From an uncultured Desulfobulbaceae bacterium (GTDB taxonomy: Bacteria > Desulfobacterota > Desulfobulbia > Desulfobulbales > Desulfocapsaceae), in the NCBI GenBank assembly GCA_903887485.1, contig CAISPV010000110.1, positions 100,543-164,542 of the forward strand: a stretch of DNA of 64,000 bases, given 5' to 3'. Position numbers and translations under genes: made by a program. Positions within the stretch are counted from its first letter, which is position 1, and each line of letters starts with the position of its first letter. Shown here piece by piece: positions 46,421 to 56,118 of the stretch. The notes beneath the pieces were generated by a model. It saw nothing but the letters and a program-made list of their open reading frames with translations. It was not told where the DNA came from and searched no databases.

Positions 46421-46581
46421 CCCGTTGGGGTAAAATAACTGTTATATTTTTATAGCAAGGTCGACATAAAGATCTGTAACGAAATGGTTAGAGATGTAAC
46501 AGTTATTTCGTAACGGCTCCTAATCCGAACACCAATTCTACTGCAAGTGACCGCCCTTCAACTGAGAGTTGATTACTGACT

Positions 46582-48273
46582 TTATTGAGACTTAACAAAC
46601 ACCGTCTTCTGCAAACAGTATAAACTGACCTCCCGTTCCGGTAAAAATATGATCACCGCCTGCTCTCCATCCTGCCGCAAGCCAAGTTCCCCGAGACACT
46701 GCCCTGAAAAACGTAAAAAGAAACCTTTTTTAAAAAAGTAATTCCTGTTGCCATGGTCAGAATCACCAGTAAACTCTATTGATGTCTGTTCATAGAGAGA
46801 ATTCTTCACCGCTTGCGGTTGTTCTTCTGCGAGTACAACCTGCAAAAACAAAGGCAGAAAACGATGCCCACAACGCAGCCAGTCGTAACGCAAGATTTCC
46901 AGGAGCAACGGGCCGTCCTCCCTCCCTTGAATCAACTGACTGAGCAATTGCCCCATAAATTCCTGGGTGGCAGCCAATCCAAAGAAATTTACCTGCAGGC
47001 AGACATGGAGCAGTTCCTGAAAAAAAGAGAACACATCCTCTTCCTTCCGCCGCAGGTAATCCCAGAGCGAAGGGAAATAACGATTATTGACAAATTTTTC
47101 CACACACTCACAAAACCAGTAAAGTTCCTGCAAGGTGGCATGATCCAGCCATTGATTGGCCAACACCGCATAAGGCGGCTGGCGACAGTTCGTGTATGAA
47201 AAGATCTCCGCATCCCTGCTGATCGCAGTCCTTGGAAGGAGCTTCAACAACCCCATTTGCAGATAATGCGCGCCTGTGGCAAAAAGTTCCGCAAAAGAGC
47301 GGCCAAAATCCTCTCTGGTCTCATAGGGAAGGCCAAGAATCAGATCCGCATGGAGATGAATAGAACCAAGCGCCACCAGTCTCTTGATATTCCGCAGAGA
47401 ATTTGTCACATCCATCGTCCGCCCAACCGCCTGCAGGGTTTTATGATGAGTGGATTGCACCCCGATCTCAAACTGAAAACGGCCCACCGGCACAGTCTCA
47501 AGACAGTCAAACATCTCTTCCGTAAAACGATCCGGGGTTATCTCAAAATGAAACAAAGTCTTGGTTTCTATCCCCAGAAGAAACTTCCAGATGGCCAGTG
47601 CGCGCTCCGGCCTGTCATTGAAGGTTCGATCGACGAAACGTAGCGTCGCCGGCTGATGACACAATATCTGGGTAAGCTCTTGTTGGATCTGGATAAGATC
47701 CTTGTGATAGACTCCTTTTTCTGCCGAAGAGAGGCAGTAGGTGCAGGAAAAGGGACACCCTCTGGAGCTCTCATAATAAATATTCCTGTCTTGCAGATGC
47801 GAGTTGAAGTCCTCTTCACGATAAGGTGACAACAGGATACGATCCTGCATCTGCAGGAATGATCCTTCGTATAAAGGCTGAAGCGCTCGTCTTTCCAGAT
47901 CCCGGTAAAAGGCCGCACTCACGGCCTCTATATCACCACTGACCACTGTACAGATAAATGGAAAGAGATTACGGCCAATTACCACGGCCTGCGGCCCACC
48001 CACCACCACCCCACAATCCGGCAAACACTCCTTTAAATCCCGGATCAACTGTTCCACCCGATCAGAGTTCCAGACAGCAGCCGAAAAAAAGATATAATCC
48101 GGACGGCCCTGGCTGAGACGCAGCAGCGTTTCATAATAGGAGTCATTGATGGTTAACTGACACAACTCTGTTGCCACACCCGGACAGCTCTTCTCCAGTT
48201 CATTGCGAACATGGAACAAGGCCAGACAGGAATGGGTAAAACGGGCGTTGAGGGCCACGATCTTGATCTTCAT
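46582..48273 (-). CDS. B12-binding-domain radical SAM protein (DUF4080 type)
   Basis: 563 residues from the ATG at 48273 (AAGAAAG upstream; the frame extends to 48321). N-terminal cobalamin-binding-like domain (1-135; VGGPQAVV near 91), radical SAM domain with RGCPFSCTYC (Cys173, Cys177, Cys180 for the 4Fe-4S cluster), LILGLPYET near 310, and a C-terminal DUF4080 part. The classic B12 Asp-x-His-x-x-Gly motif is not visible, so cobalamin binding is uncertain. Reaction unknown; family members are widespread in anaerobes without assigned substrate. Divergent from the M1/ChaN gene. Confidence 0.85.
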   Translation of the reverse strand: MKIKIVALNARFTHSCLALFHVRNELEKSCPGVATELCQLTINDSYYETLLRLSQGRPDYIFFSAAVWNSDRVEQLIRDLKECLPDCGVVVGGPQAVVIGRNLFPFICTVVSGDIEAVSAAFYRDLERRALQPLYEGSFLQMQDRILLSPYREEDFNSHLQDRNIYYESSRGCPFSCTYCLSSAEKGVYHKDLIQIQQELTQILCHQPATLRFVDRTFNDRPERALAIWKFLLGIETKTLFHFEITPDRFTEEMFDCLETVPVGRFQFEIGVQSTHHKTLQAVGRTMDVTNSLRNIKRLVALGSIHLHADLILGLPYETREDFGRSFAELFATGAHYLQMGLLKLLPRTAISRDAEIFSYTNCRQPPYAVLANQWLDHATLQELYWFCECVEKFVNNRYFPSLWDYLRRKEEDVFSFFQELLHVCLQVNFFGLAATQEFMGQLLSQLIQGREDGPLLLEILRYDWLRCGHRFLPLFLQVVLAEEQPQAVKNSLYEQTSIEFTGDSDHGNRNYFFKKGFFLRFSGQCLGELGLRQDGEQAVIIFLPEREVSLYCLQKTVFVKSQ

Positions 48274-48384
48274 GTTAGTCTTTCTTGGTTGAAGGTTATC
48301 TCGGCAATATGGTAATATCAATAATTATAAGCCACTCTTTTTAAAGGGTCCTACAGTACCATAATAAACACTCAGGAGAAAGCC

Positions 48385-51300
48385 TTGCTCTCATCACCCA
48401 CCACTTCTCCGTTCTCTCTGTCTCTTTTGCTTCTCGCATCCCTGCCGATTTTTCTCTTGTTCCTGGTATCTCCTGCAGCCGCCAGCATCCCATCGTACGA
48501 GCTTGCCATTTCCTTTCAGCCTGAAAAACAGACCATGAGCGGCACCGCCCATATCTCGTTGCCGGCCGGCCAGGAACTCATCCTGCACCTGGATGAAATA
48601 TCCATTACCGGCATCATGATCAACAAAAAGGGGCAGGAGATGATGCCGATACGCATCCCGAGCCAGGGCCCTCTCCATCTCCCGGCCACCGATGAAGCAG
48701 TGGAAATTTTTATCTCCTATACCAAACAGATCCAGGGTAACGACCCGGACAACATGATCAGTGACCAGGGTATTGTTCTCACCAGCAGGTGGCACCCAAT
48801 CCCCGACCGAAACATGCTGTTCAGACTCACGGCCATGACTCCCAGAGGATTCAAGGCGATAACAGAATCAGATACCCTTACTACCAACACAACCTTGGAT
48901 AATCAGCTTTCTTTTTCCTTTTCTCAGCCGGTACAATCCATTCATTTTGCCGCTGGCCCTTACATTATAAAAACGCTCAAGGTACGGAAGGATCTCCTGG
49001 TCTCCACCTGGTTTTTCAAAGAAGATGCCTCCTTGAGCAACGAATATCTGGAAGCGGGCGTCCGCTTTATCAAGCGCTATGAACAGGAAATCGGCGCTTT
49101 TCCTTACAATCACTATGCCATTGTTGCCAACCGTCTGCCCAGTGGATTCGGAATGCCCACCTTTACCCTGCTGGGTCAGCAGGTGCTCCGCCTGCCATTT
49201 ATCAAGGATACCTCACTGGGCCACGAGATTCTGCATTCCTGGTTTGGCAACAGCATCAATGTCCGTCCGGATTCAGGCAACTGGTGTGAGGGATTGACAA
49301 GCTATCTTGCCGACTACGCCTATGATGAAGACAAAGGGCAGGGCACGTCCCACCGCAAGGAATCCATCATCAACTATCTGAGCCATGTCTCACCGCAGGC
49401 CGCAATCCCCCTTGGCGATTTCCGATCCGCAAGCCACAATCAGTCCATGGCTACAGCCATCCGGGCCGTTGGCTACAACAGAGGGGCCATGTTCTTTCAC
49501 GAATTAAAAGGGTTGCTGGGCCAAGCAGCTTTTTCTGAAGGGTTGCGGCAATTCTACCAGAACCACCGGGGCCAGGAGGTCACCTGGGATGAGATCAAGG
49601 CAAGCTTTGAGCAGGTTTCAAAACAGGATCTTCATGATTTTTTCCAGGAAAGACTTAAACGTCCAGACATCCCTGATCTTTCCATTTCCAATATCCAGAC
49701 CGATAACCGTAAGGCTCAGAGTTTGCTCACCTTTACCGTGGAGCAACACAGCGAAAAGCCATTTACCCTGGTCCTGCCCATAATGGTCAAGACTCCGCAG
49801 GGTGAACAGCGCTTTTCACATACCATTTCCCAGCCACAAACAACCATTGAACTGCCCGTCAACGGTCCACCTACGGAACTTATCATCGATCCCAATCACG
49901 ATCTACTGCGGGTGTTGACCCCTAAAGAAATGCCACCGGTCTGGTCCCGTTTTCTCGGAGCCCCTGACAAGACAGTTGTACTTGAATCTGATACCGCCGC
50001 CATTATCTTTGCCCCTTTGCTGCAAACCCTTATTAACGACTCCTGGAAGGTCATAACTGCGGATAAGGTCTGCAACCAGGATCTGGGCACAGGAACCTTC
50101 CTGTTTTTGGGCATCAATGGCCCAGCCAGCCGCTCACTCTTTGCCACACCTGATCATCCACAACAGGGATTCACCCTGGATGTACGCGCCAATCCCCTGA
50201 ACCCGACCCAGGTTGCCGTCCTCATGAGCAGCAGCAGTGCCGCCGAAACAGCAGCTGCCCTGCCGAAACTCTCCCACTACGGGAAATATTCCTGGCTCCA
50301 TTTTCAACAAGGGCAGATCAAAGAAAAGTCTATCCGTGAAAGTGAATCCGGCATCCATTTTATTCTGGAACAATTACCATCAGGCGGGTCGGTTCCCATG
50401 CTCAACTCTTTTGACGCCATTATCGACCAATTGAACCAGCGCCGGGTCATCTATCTGGGAGAAAGCCACACCTCTATGGCAGATCACCTGCTCCAGTTCA
50501 GGATCATCCAAGCCCTGCATCAGAAGAATCCAGATTTGGCCATTGGCATGGAGATGTTTCCCAAGACAAGTCAACCTGCCCTTGATGTCTACATCAATGA
50601 TGACACGATCAGCGAGCAGGATTTCCTCCGCAACTCGCGCTATTTTGAAGTATGGCGTTATGACTGGCGCTTTTTCCGTGCTATCTTCAACTATGCCCGC
50701 AAACACAAGATTCCCGTGATCGGACTCAATCTGGAGAGAGAGATTGTCAGTAAGATCTTCACCGACGGCCATACTGACAGCTTGAGTGCGGAACAAAAAA
50801 CGATGCTGCCGGAGAATCGTAACCTCGACCTCCCAGGATATACAGAGAGGTTGGGTGAGATTCATGGATTGCATACCCAGAACCAACAGACAGAGAAGGG
50901 GATGTTGACCGGTTTTATCCAGTCCCAGGCCATATGGGACGAGACCATGGCCGAAACAGCAGCAAAGTTTTTAACAGATCACCCTGCCACCCGGATGGTG
51001 ATTCTGGCAGGCTCCCAACACACCCGCAAAGATTCGGGGATTCCACCACGGATGGCAAGTAGGCTGAAGGTAAACCAGGCATCGGTACTTAATCTCAGCA
51101 CCGAGGATACACCGGCAGACATTGCCCAGACTACGGATTTCTTCTTTCTGGCCCCACCTGTTACCCTTGAACCGGTCGGCAAGATGGGTCTGGTGCTTGC
51201 TGAGCTAAAAGATGGTGAAAAAAAAGGAATGAAGATCAGCGAGCTCAGCCCGATGGGCAAGGCTGGTCAAGCAGGGGTGCAAAAAGATGATATCCTGATT

Positions 51301-51477
51301 GCCATTAACAACACTTCCATCAGCTCAATGGAAGATGTGCGGCTGACTCTCTTGGACAACCCCGTGGGGGAGCATGTCAAGTTACGCATCCTGCGGCAAA
51401 ACGAACAACAACAAACAGAAGAGAAAGAGGTGGAATTGGAACTCGCCAACCTGGAGACGCCCAAACTGCACCCTTGA
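48385..51477 (+). CDS. Secreted fusion: M1-type metallopeptidase, ChaN haem-binding domain, PDZ domain
   Basis: 1030 residues. TTG start with AGGAG six bases upstream; hydrophobic signal peptide (8-34). M1-peptidase-like region (about 35-430) with HEILH (His280, Glu281, His284) and Glu302 in GNWCEG. Seventeen rather than 18 residues separate the motif from that Glu, and GMPTF replaces the GAMEN motif, so it is an outlying M1 branch. Then a ChaN domain (about 670-915; YLGESHTS 690-697, VILAGSQHTR) known for haem/iron binding, and a C-terminal PDZ domain (930-1015). Export to the periplasm is likely. Role in haem or iron handling with protein cleavage is inference. Confidence 0.87.
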   Translation: MLSSPTTSPFSLSLLLLASLPIFLLFLVSPAAASIPSYELAISFQPEKQTMSGTAHISLPAGQELILHLDEISITGIMINKKGQEMMPIRIPSQGPLHLPATDEAVEIFISYTKQIQGNDPDNMISDQGIVLTSRWHPIPDRNMLFRLTAMTPRGFKAITESDTLTTNTTLDNQLSFSFSQPVQSIHFAAGPYIIKTLKVRKDLLVSTWFFKEDASLSNEYLEAGVRFIKRYEQEIGAFPYNHYAIVANRLPSGFGMPTFTLLGQQVLRLPFIKDTSLGHEILHSWFGNSINVRPDSGNWCEGLTSYLADYAYDEDKGQGTSHRKESIINYLSHVSPQAAIPLGDFRSASHNQSMATAIRAVGYNRGAMFFHELKGLLGQAAFSEGLRQFYQNHRGQEVTWDEIKASFEQVSKQDLHDFFQERLKRPDIPDLSISNIQTDNRKAQSLLTFTVEQHSEKPFTLVLPIMVKTPQGEQRFSHTISQPQTTIELPVNGPPTELIIDPNHDLLRVLTPKEMPPVWSRFLGAPDKTVVLESDTAAIIFAPLLQTLINDSWKVITADKVCNQDLGTGTFLFLGINGPASRSLFATPDHPQQGFTLDVRANPLNPTQVAVLMSSSSAAETAAALPKLSHYGKYSWLHFQQGQIKEKSIRESESGIHFILEQLPSGGSVPMLNSFDAIIDQLNQRRVIYLGESHTSMADHLLQFRIIQALHQKNPDLAIGMEMFPKTSQPALDVYINDDTISEQDFLRNSRYFEVWRYDWRFFRAIFNYARKHKIPVIGLNLEREIVSKIFTDGHTDSLSAEQKTMLPENRNLDLPGYTERLGEIHGLHTQNQQTEKGMLTGFIQSQAIWDETMAETAAKFLTDHPATRMVILAGSQHTRKDSGIPPRMASRLKVNQASVLNLSTEDTPADIAQTTDFFFLAPPVTLEPVGKMGLVLAELKDGEKKGMKISELSPMGKAGQAGVQKDDILIAINNTSISSMEDVRLTLLDNPVGEHVKLRILRQNEQQQTEEKEVELELANLETPKLHP

Positions 51478-51489
51478 TTACGCCTATAA

Positions 51490-51669
51490 CTATTTCTGAC
51501 AATCACCCCACCAACAACAACCAGTCTGGGGACAGGCAGCAATACCAGTTTGATAACAAGGCGCATTCCCTTCTTTGACCTGGATCGCCCTGATCAAATC
51601 CACTTTGAGCATTTTAGCACCATTAATCCCCATCTCCTTTGCCATCTTTCTGATTTCTTTAACGATCAC
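51490..51669 (-). CDS. Small Cys-rich SAP-like protein
   Basis: 59 residues, too short for most gene callers. GTG start at 51669 with AAGGAGG eight bases upstream, a strong site. The N-terminal half (VKEIRKMAKEMGINGAKMLKV then DLIRAIQ) is a SAP-type helix-turn-helix motif (the helix-loop-helix seen in Rho and DNA-binding SAP proteins). The C-terminal part (EGNAPCYQTGIAACPQTGCCWWGDCQ) carries five Cys. I recall this SAP-plus-Cys-tail pattern as a recurrent small protein in deltaproteobacteria, but its function is unassigned. It converges with the M1/ChaN gene, 12 bases apart. Confidence 0.75.
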   Translation of the reverse strand: MIVKEIRKMAKEMGINGAKMLKVDLIRAIQVKEGNAPCYQTGIAACPQTGCCWWGDCQK

Positions 51670-51831
51670 AAAAATATCCTCCTTACTAACATGTTATGGC
51701 ACTTATCTATTGCCCCAATTACCAATAACCAATAACCACAGTATTTCTAATCAGTATTCAACAGACATCTGCAAAAGTCAAATGTCCGGAAACAATTTAA
51801 GCTATTCATGACTCCTTAATATCCTGAATGG

Positions 51832-52257
51832 TCATGAATTTTTTATCCTGACAACAATACCAGGACATTCCTTGCCAACCTGCTCCGAACATGTTTTGAA
51901 ATGGTCCCAGAACGGATAGGTACGACATCCAGCTGGTCGCACGGCATAGATGGAACATTTTTTTTCTATCCCCTGAAAAAAAATACACTCAAGGCCATGC
52001 CCGGTAACACGTTCCTTACAAGAGAACCAATTCCCGACACGATGCAGATATTTTTCCATAAAATCAATACAGTTCATCCGCAAGACTTCACTAATCCGGC
52101 TCATCTCTTGTTGACTCACCCAGACATTACCCGACTCTCCACAACAACAAGAGCCTGAACAGAGATCACAAGCACTGGGATTAAATGCAAAATCAAAACC
52201 ATCCATCTGAATAATATCCACTTTCCCCTTACCCTTTATTAAGTTTTCCCCTTCCAT
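51832..52257 (-). CDS. YkgJ-family cysteine cluster protein
   Basis: 141 residues with ten or more cysteines: ACDLCSGSCCCGES (29-42), CKERVTGHGLEC (about 80-91), KKCSIYAVRPAGCRTYPFW (about 99-117) and two later Cys. This is the zinc/iron-chelating YkgJ (CxBxCxxCC) pattern, including the C...RP..CR..P block. AAGGAG lies five bases before the ATG. Function in this family is still unclear; metal binding is expected. 162 gene-free bases separate it from the SAP-like gene on the same strand, so they may be co-transcribed. Confidence 0.9.
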   Translation of the reverse strand: MEGENLIKGKGKVDIIQMDGFDFAFNPSACDLCSGSCCCGESGNVWVSQQEMSRISEVLRMNCIDFMEKYLHRVGNWFSCKERVTGHGLECIFFQGIEKKCSIYAVRPAGCRTYPFWDHFKTCSEQVGKECPGIVVRIKNS

Positions 52258-52386
52258 GAGACTCCTTCTTCATCATGAAAAGCACATGCAGAATTCACCA
52301 TATTCAGTTATATTCAAAAAAATCTTGCACATTATAACTTCAGCCATTTTATTTTCATAGCCCCATAATCAGGAGACAGCAGACAA

Positions 52387-53091
52387 ATGGTTACTACCAA
52401 GAAACAAAGGCAAGCAACCGTTCTCACAGGATTATCCCTTTCCCTCCATCTTCTTCTCATCCCGCTGACCTTTCTGATCTGTGCCACAGCAGCGACAGCG
52501 GCGGCGACTGATCTCTACTCTGTTGTCAGCGATTCGGAAGTATCTGTCAGAAGTGGCCAGGGAACCAAGCACAAAGTCCTGACTCACTTGCGAAATGAAG
52601 AAACCGTAACTACTCTCGAAGACGCTGGACCCTGGATCAAGATACGTACGACAACAGGCATTGAGGGTTGGATGCTTAAACGATACCTAAACAACGCTCC
52701 TTCCGTTGACGACGCCTTTACCTTACCAACCAAGAACGATCAAACAAGCGAACAACCTGGCCCCCCTTCAAAGTCCGTCCCTTTAGGCGAGCGAAATATT
52801 CAAACTTCACAGCCTGAAGCACAGGTCACACAAGAAAAAACAGAGCCCCGCCAATCTAAAATCACCAATTCCCTCCCGACTGAACAAACACTCAACGAAC
52901 CAGGAACAGAAGCAAACAAATCAACAGAGGAATTGAGAAACAAGTTGGCAGCCCTAACACTGGAAAACAAGGATCTACGAGAGAATGAGCGGATCAAGTG
53001 GTTTCTGGCAGGAGGGGGTGTACTTGTCTGCGGCTGGCTCATCGGACTTATAACTTGCAGATCACGAAAACGAAAACCATCGCTGCTGTAA
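52387..53091 (+). CDS. SH3-domain membrane protein (TIGR04211-like)
   Basis: 234 residues. Signal-like hydrophobic N-terminus (about 17-41), bacterial SH3 domain (about 42-105; SEVSVRSGQGTKHKVLTHL, GPWIKIRTTTGIEGWML), a low-complexity Gln/Thr/Pro segment, a coiled coil (about 175-200) and a C-terminal membrane helix (about 205-225) ending in a basic tail. This layout matches YgiM-type SH3 proteins of the envelope, which bind peptidoglycan. AGGAG is placed about 11 bases before the ATG. Confidence 0.83.
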   Translation: MVTTKKQRQATVLTGLSLSLHLLLIPLTFLICATAATAAATDLYSVVSDSEVSVRSGQGTKHKVLTHLRNEETVTTLEDAGPWIKIRTTTGIEGWMLKRYLNNAPSVDDAFTLPTKNDQTSEQPGPPSKSVPLGERNIQTSQPEAQVTQEKTEPRQSKITNSLPTEQTLNEPGTEANKSTEELRNKLAALTLENKDLRENERIKWFLAGGGVLVCGWLIGLITCRSRKRKPSLL

Positions 53092-53205
53092 ATTGCCACA
53101 ATTCCATTCTCAAGCAAGACGAAGGTATGAAAGAAGTGAAGAAGAGTACCGGAGGAGGCACACATCGTAGCCAATAGCAGTGAACAGTGGGGAACAAAAC
53201 GGAAA

Positions 53206-54003
53206 TTATGCCGAGCCAATTGCCTCAGCTATCTGAATTGCCTGTCGGCTCAACGACACATCATGAACGCGAACAATAGACACTCCTTGCATCACCGCAA
53301 GGGCTGAAACAACAGCAGTTGCAAGATCCCGTTCTCCCACCTGTCTGCCAGTGATATCACCCAAAAATCGTTTACGAGAATGACCGAGCAGAAGGGGTTG
53401 GCCCAGGTCAGAAAAAACAGACAGATTCTTGAGAAGAATCAAATTATGAGCAAGGGTCTTGCCGAAACCAATCCCGGGATCAAGAATAATACGCCGGCAA
53501 TCTACCCCCTGCCCCCGCAGCCAGGTAAGCCGCTCTCTGAAGAAATCAAGGATCTCACCCACCACGTCCTGATAACAAGGCTCGATCTGCATATCCCCAG
53601 GTGTCTTTTGCATATGCATAATGACCACCGGAACCGTGCTTGCACGCACCAGATCAATCATGGCAGGATCATGACGCAAGGCCGAAATATCATTGATCAT
53701 ATCGGCCCCGGCCACAAGGGCCTGACGCGCGACCTCGGCCTTACTGGTATCAATGGAGATAGGCAGGGAATATTTTTTACGAATAGCCAGAATGGCAGGA
53801 ACAACCCGACGAAGTTCTTCTTCTTCAGAAATGGGAACCGCAAAGGGACGGGTGGACTCACCCCCCACATCGAGCAGATCAGCGCCAGCCGCAACCAAGG
53901 CCTCGGCCTGGGCCACAATGCTGTTCAAAGTACAATACCGGCCACCATCAGAAAAAGAATCCGGGGTCACATTAATGATCCCCATAATTCGCACGACAGT
54001 CAC
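53206..54003 (-). CDS. folP: Dihydropteroate synthase
   Basis: Joins para-aminobenzoate to dihydropterin pyrophosphate in folate synthesis. 265 residues, normal length. Motifs GIINVTPDSFSDGG (8-21), DVGGESTRP (about 46-54), DPGIGFGKT (about 174-182), GHSRKRF and VRVHDV near the C-terminus. GTG start at 54003 with AAGGAG eight bases upstream. Five bases downstream of ftsH, the well-known ftsH-folP arrangement. Confidence 0.96.
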   Translation of the reverse strand: MTVVRIMGIINVTPDSFSDGGRYCTLNSIVAQAEALVAAGADLLDVGGESTRPFAVPISEEEELRRVVPAILAIRKKYSLPISIDTSKAEVARQALVAGADMINDISALRHDPAMIDLVRASTVPVVIMHMQKTPGDMQIEPCYQDVVGEILDFFRERLTWLRGQGVDCRRIILDPGIGFGKTLAHNLILLKNLSVFSDLGQPLLLGHSRKRFLGDITGRQVGERDLATAVVSALAVMQGVSIVRVHDVSLSRQAIQIAEAIGSA

Positions 54004-54008
54004 AAGAA

Positions 54009-55961
54009 TTACTCCTTGCTCTCGACCAGACTATGAGTTTCTACCTTCCCTGCTACTTCCCCGACAGGTTCATTCTCGGCCGTCTCATCAGTGGCGGGTT
54101 TTATTTCTTCCCCTTTTATTGACGGCTTTACCGGCTCCACAACCACCGGCTTATATTGTCCTGGACGCAATTCAGCAAGAATCCTTTCGATATCATCGAG
54201 CACAATCGTCTCTTTCTCCAGCAACTCTTCCGCCATCCGAGTCAGGACATCACGATGTTCAGTCAAAATGGACATCGTCTGGACCGTAGCCTCCATAACA
54301 ATATTCTTGACTGCGTCATCAATCTTGCGGGCTGTATCCTCACTAAAATCACGGTGTTGGGCAATCTCCCGGCCAAGAAAGATCTGTTCTTCCTTCTTGC
54401 CATAGGTGAGAGGTCCCAGTTCATCACTCATCCCCCATTCACAGACCATCTTCCGAGCCATATCCGTGGCCCGCTGCAGATCATTGCCAGCACCGGTGGT
54501 GATCTCATTAAAAACAATCTTTTCGGCAATCCTCCCGCCAAAGAGGATACAGAGCGTATGTTCAAGAAAACTCTTGGAATGAGTATATCTTTCTTCAGTC
54601 GGCAACTGCATGGTCAATCCAAGGGCCCGGCCCCGAGGGATAATCGTTACTTTATGGATCGGATCAGTATCAGGCAGCAATCTGGCAACCAGGGCATGAC
54701 CAGCCTCATGATAGGCCGTAACCTCTTTTTCCTTATCAGTAATGACCATAGAGCGCCGCTCGGCACCCATCATAATCTTATCCTTGGCCCGATCCAGCAT
54801 ATCCTTGTTAATCTTTTTGGCACCCTCCCGGGCCGCCATAAGGGCTGCTTCATTGATAAGATTTTCCAGATCAGCGCCGGAAAAGCCCGGTGTCCCCCGA
54901 GCAATGACGGCCATATCAACATTTTCATCCATGCTCTTCGTTTTATTGCCGTAGATCTCCAGGATCTTCTGCCTGCCCTTCACATCGGGAACCGGCACAA
55001 CCACCTGACGGTCAAAACGGCCAGGACGCAAGAGAGCAGGATCAAGGACATCAGGCCTGTTAGTGGCGGCAACAATAATCACGCCCTCATTTTTATCAAA
55101 GCCGTCCATCTCCACCAGCAACTGATTCAAGGTCTGCTCGCGCTCATCATGACCGCCACCTAGGCCAGCGCCACGATGTCGGCCCACCGCATCTATCTCA
55201 TCGATAAAGATGATACAGGGAGCATTTTTTTTCCCTTGTTCGAACAGATCCCGTACCCGTGAAGCGCCAACCCCAACAAACATCTCCACAAAATCAGAAC
55301 CGGAGATGCTGAAGAAAGGAACCTCCGCCTCACCGGCAATAGCTTTGGCCAGCAGGGTCTTTCCGGTGCCTGGCGCTCCAGCCAGCAACACCCCTTTCGG
55401 AATACGGCCACCCAGTTTGGTAAACTTTTGAGGATCACGCAAAAAATCAATAATCTCTTCCAGCTCTTCTTTGGCCTCATCAATACCGGCAACATCGGCA
55501 AAGGTAACCTTGCTCTCACCTTTTTCCATAAGTTTGGCCTTGTTTTTACCAAACGACAAGGCCCCCCCCTTGCCACCCATCTGCATCTGGCGCATAAAAA
55601 AGACCCAGACACCAATCAGTAACAACATGGGAAACCAGGAAACAAAGATCGTCATCCACCAGGACTCTTTCTGCACTTCCTTAACCGATATATCCACACC
55701 ATTTTTTCGCAATGAAGAGATCAGCTCATTATCACTGGCAGGATAGATGGTTTTGAAAGGTTTTCCGTCCTGAAGGACTCCTGATATGGCATCCCCATCT
55801 ATCCCGACCTTTTTTATGGCCTTGCTCTCCACCTGCGCCATGAACTCGCTGTAAGTCAAGGCGTTCGAGTTGGCCTGAGGCTTGTTGAAGAGATTAAAAA
55901 GCAGGATCATGGTCAGACCAATCACCAGCCACATGGATAAATTTTTATAAAAAGTGTTCAA
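54009..55961 (-). CDS. ftsH: ATP-dependent zinc metalloprotease FtsH
   Basis: 650 residues. Two membrane helices (about 9-27 and 103-123) flank a periplasmic loop; AAA+ domain with Walker A GAPGTGKT (195-202), [10 protein letters not shown] and the second-region-of-homology arginines, and an M41 peptidase domain with HEAGH. TTG start at 55961 is chosen because GGAGG lies five bases upstream. C-terminal tail is acidic and Pro-rich. Membrane protein quality control; FtsH also degrades LpxC and others in relatives. Co-transcribed with folP. Confidence 0.97.
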   Translation of the reverse strand: MNTFYKNLSMWLVIGLTMILLFNLFNKPQANSNALTYSEFMAQVESKAIKKVGIDGDAISGVLQDGKPFKTIYPASDNELISSLRKNGVDISVKEVQKESWWMTIFVSWFPMLLLIGVWVFFMRQMQMGGKGGALSFGKNKAKLMEKGESKVTFADVAGIDEAKEELEEIIDFLRDPQKFTKLGGRIPKGVLLAGAPGTGKTLLAKAIAGEAEVPFFSISGSDFVEMFVGVGASRVRDLFEQGKKNAPCIIFIDEIDAVGRHRGAGLGGGHDEREQTLNQLLVEMDGFDKNEGVIIVAATNRPDVLDPALLRPGRFDRQVVVPVPDVKGRQKILEIYGNKTKSMDENVDMAVIARGTPGFSGADLENLINEAALMAAREGAKKINKDMLDRAKDKIMMGAERRSMVITDKEKEVTAYHEAGHALVARLLPDTDPIHKVTIIPRGRALGLTMQLPTEERYTHSKSFLEHTLCILFGGRIAEKIVFNEITTGAGNDLQRATDMARKMVCEWGMSDELGPLTYGKKEEQIFLGREIAQHRDFSEDTARKIDDAVKNIVMEATVQTMSILTEHRDVLTRMAEELLEKETIVLDDIERILAELRPGQYKPVVVEPVKPSIKGEEIKPATDETAENEPVGEVAGKVETHSLVESKE

Positions 55962-56118
55962 CGAAACCTCCTGGGGCTCCTGATATTATTCTCATTTAAC
56001 AACTCAACCCTGAATATACCCGGCAACTAATGCCAGTTTCAGACTATATCGTATCATAGTAAGGTCAAATACGGCATTGTCGAGACGCGACCGTCCTTTT
56101 TCAACCAACAGACTGTTT

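Noticed and set aside
51550..51735. 61-codon plus-strand frame in the gap after the M1/ChaN gene
   Set aside because: It is antisense to the SAP-like gene, which has a strong ribosome site and a coherent protein.
54156..55163. 335-codon plus-strand frame opposite ftsH
   Set aside because: Shadow of the conserved AAA+ coding sequence.
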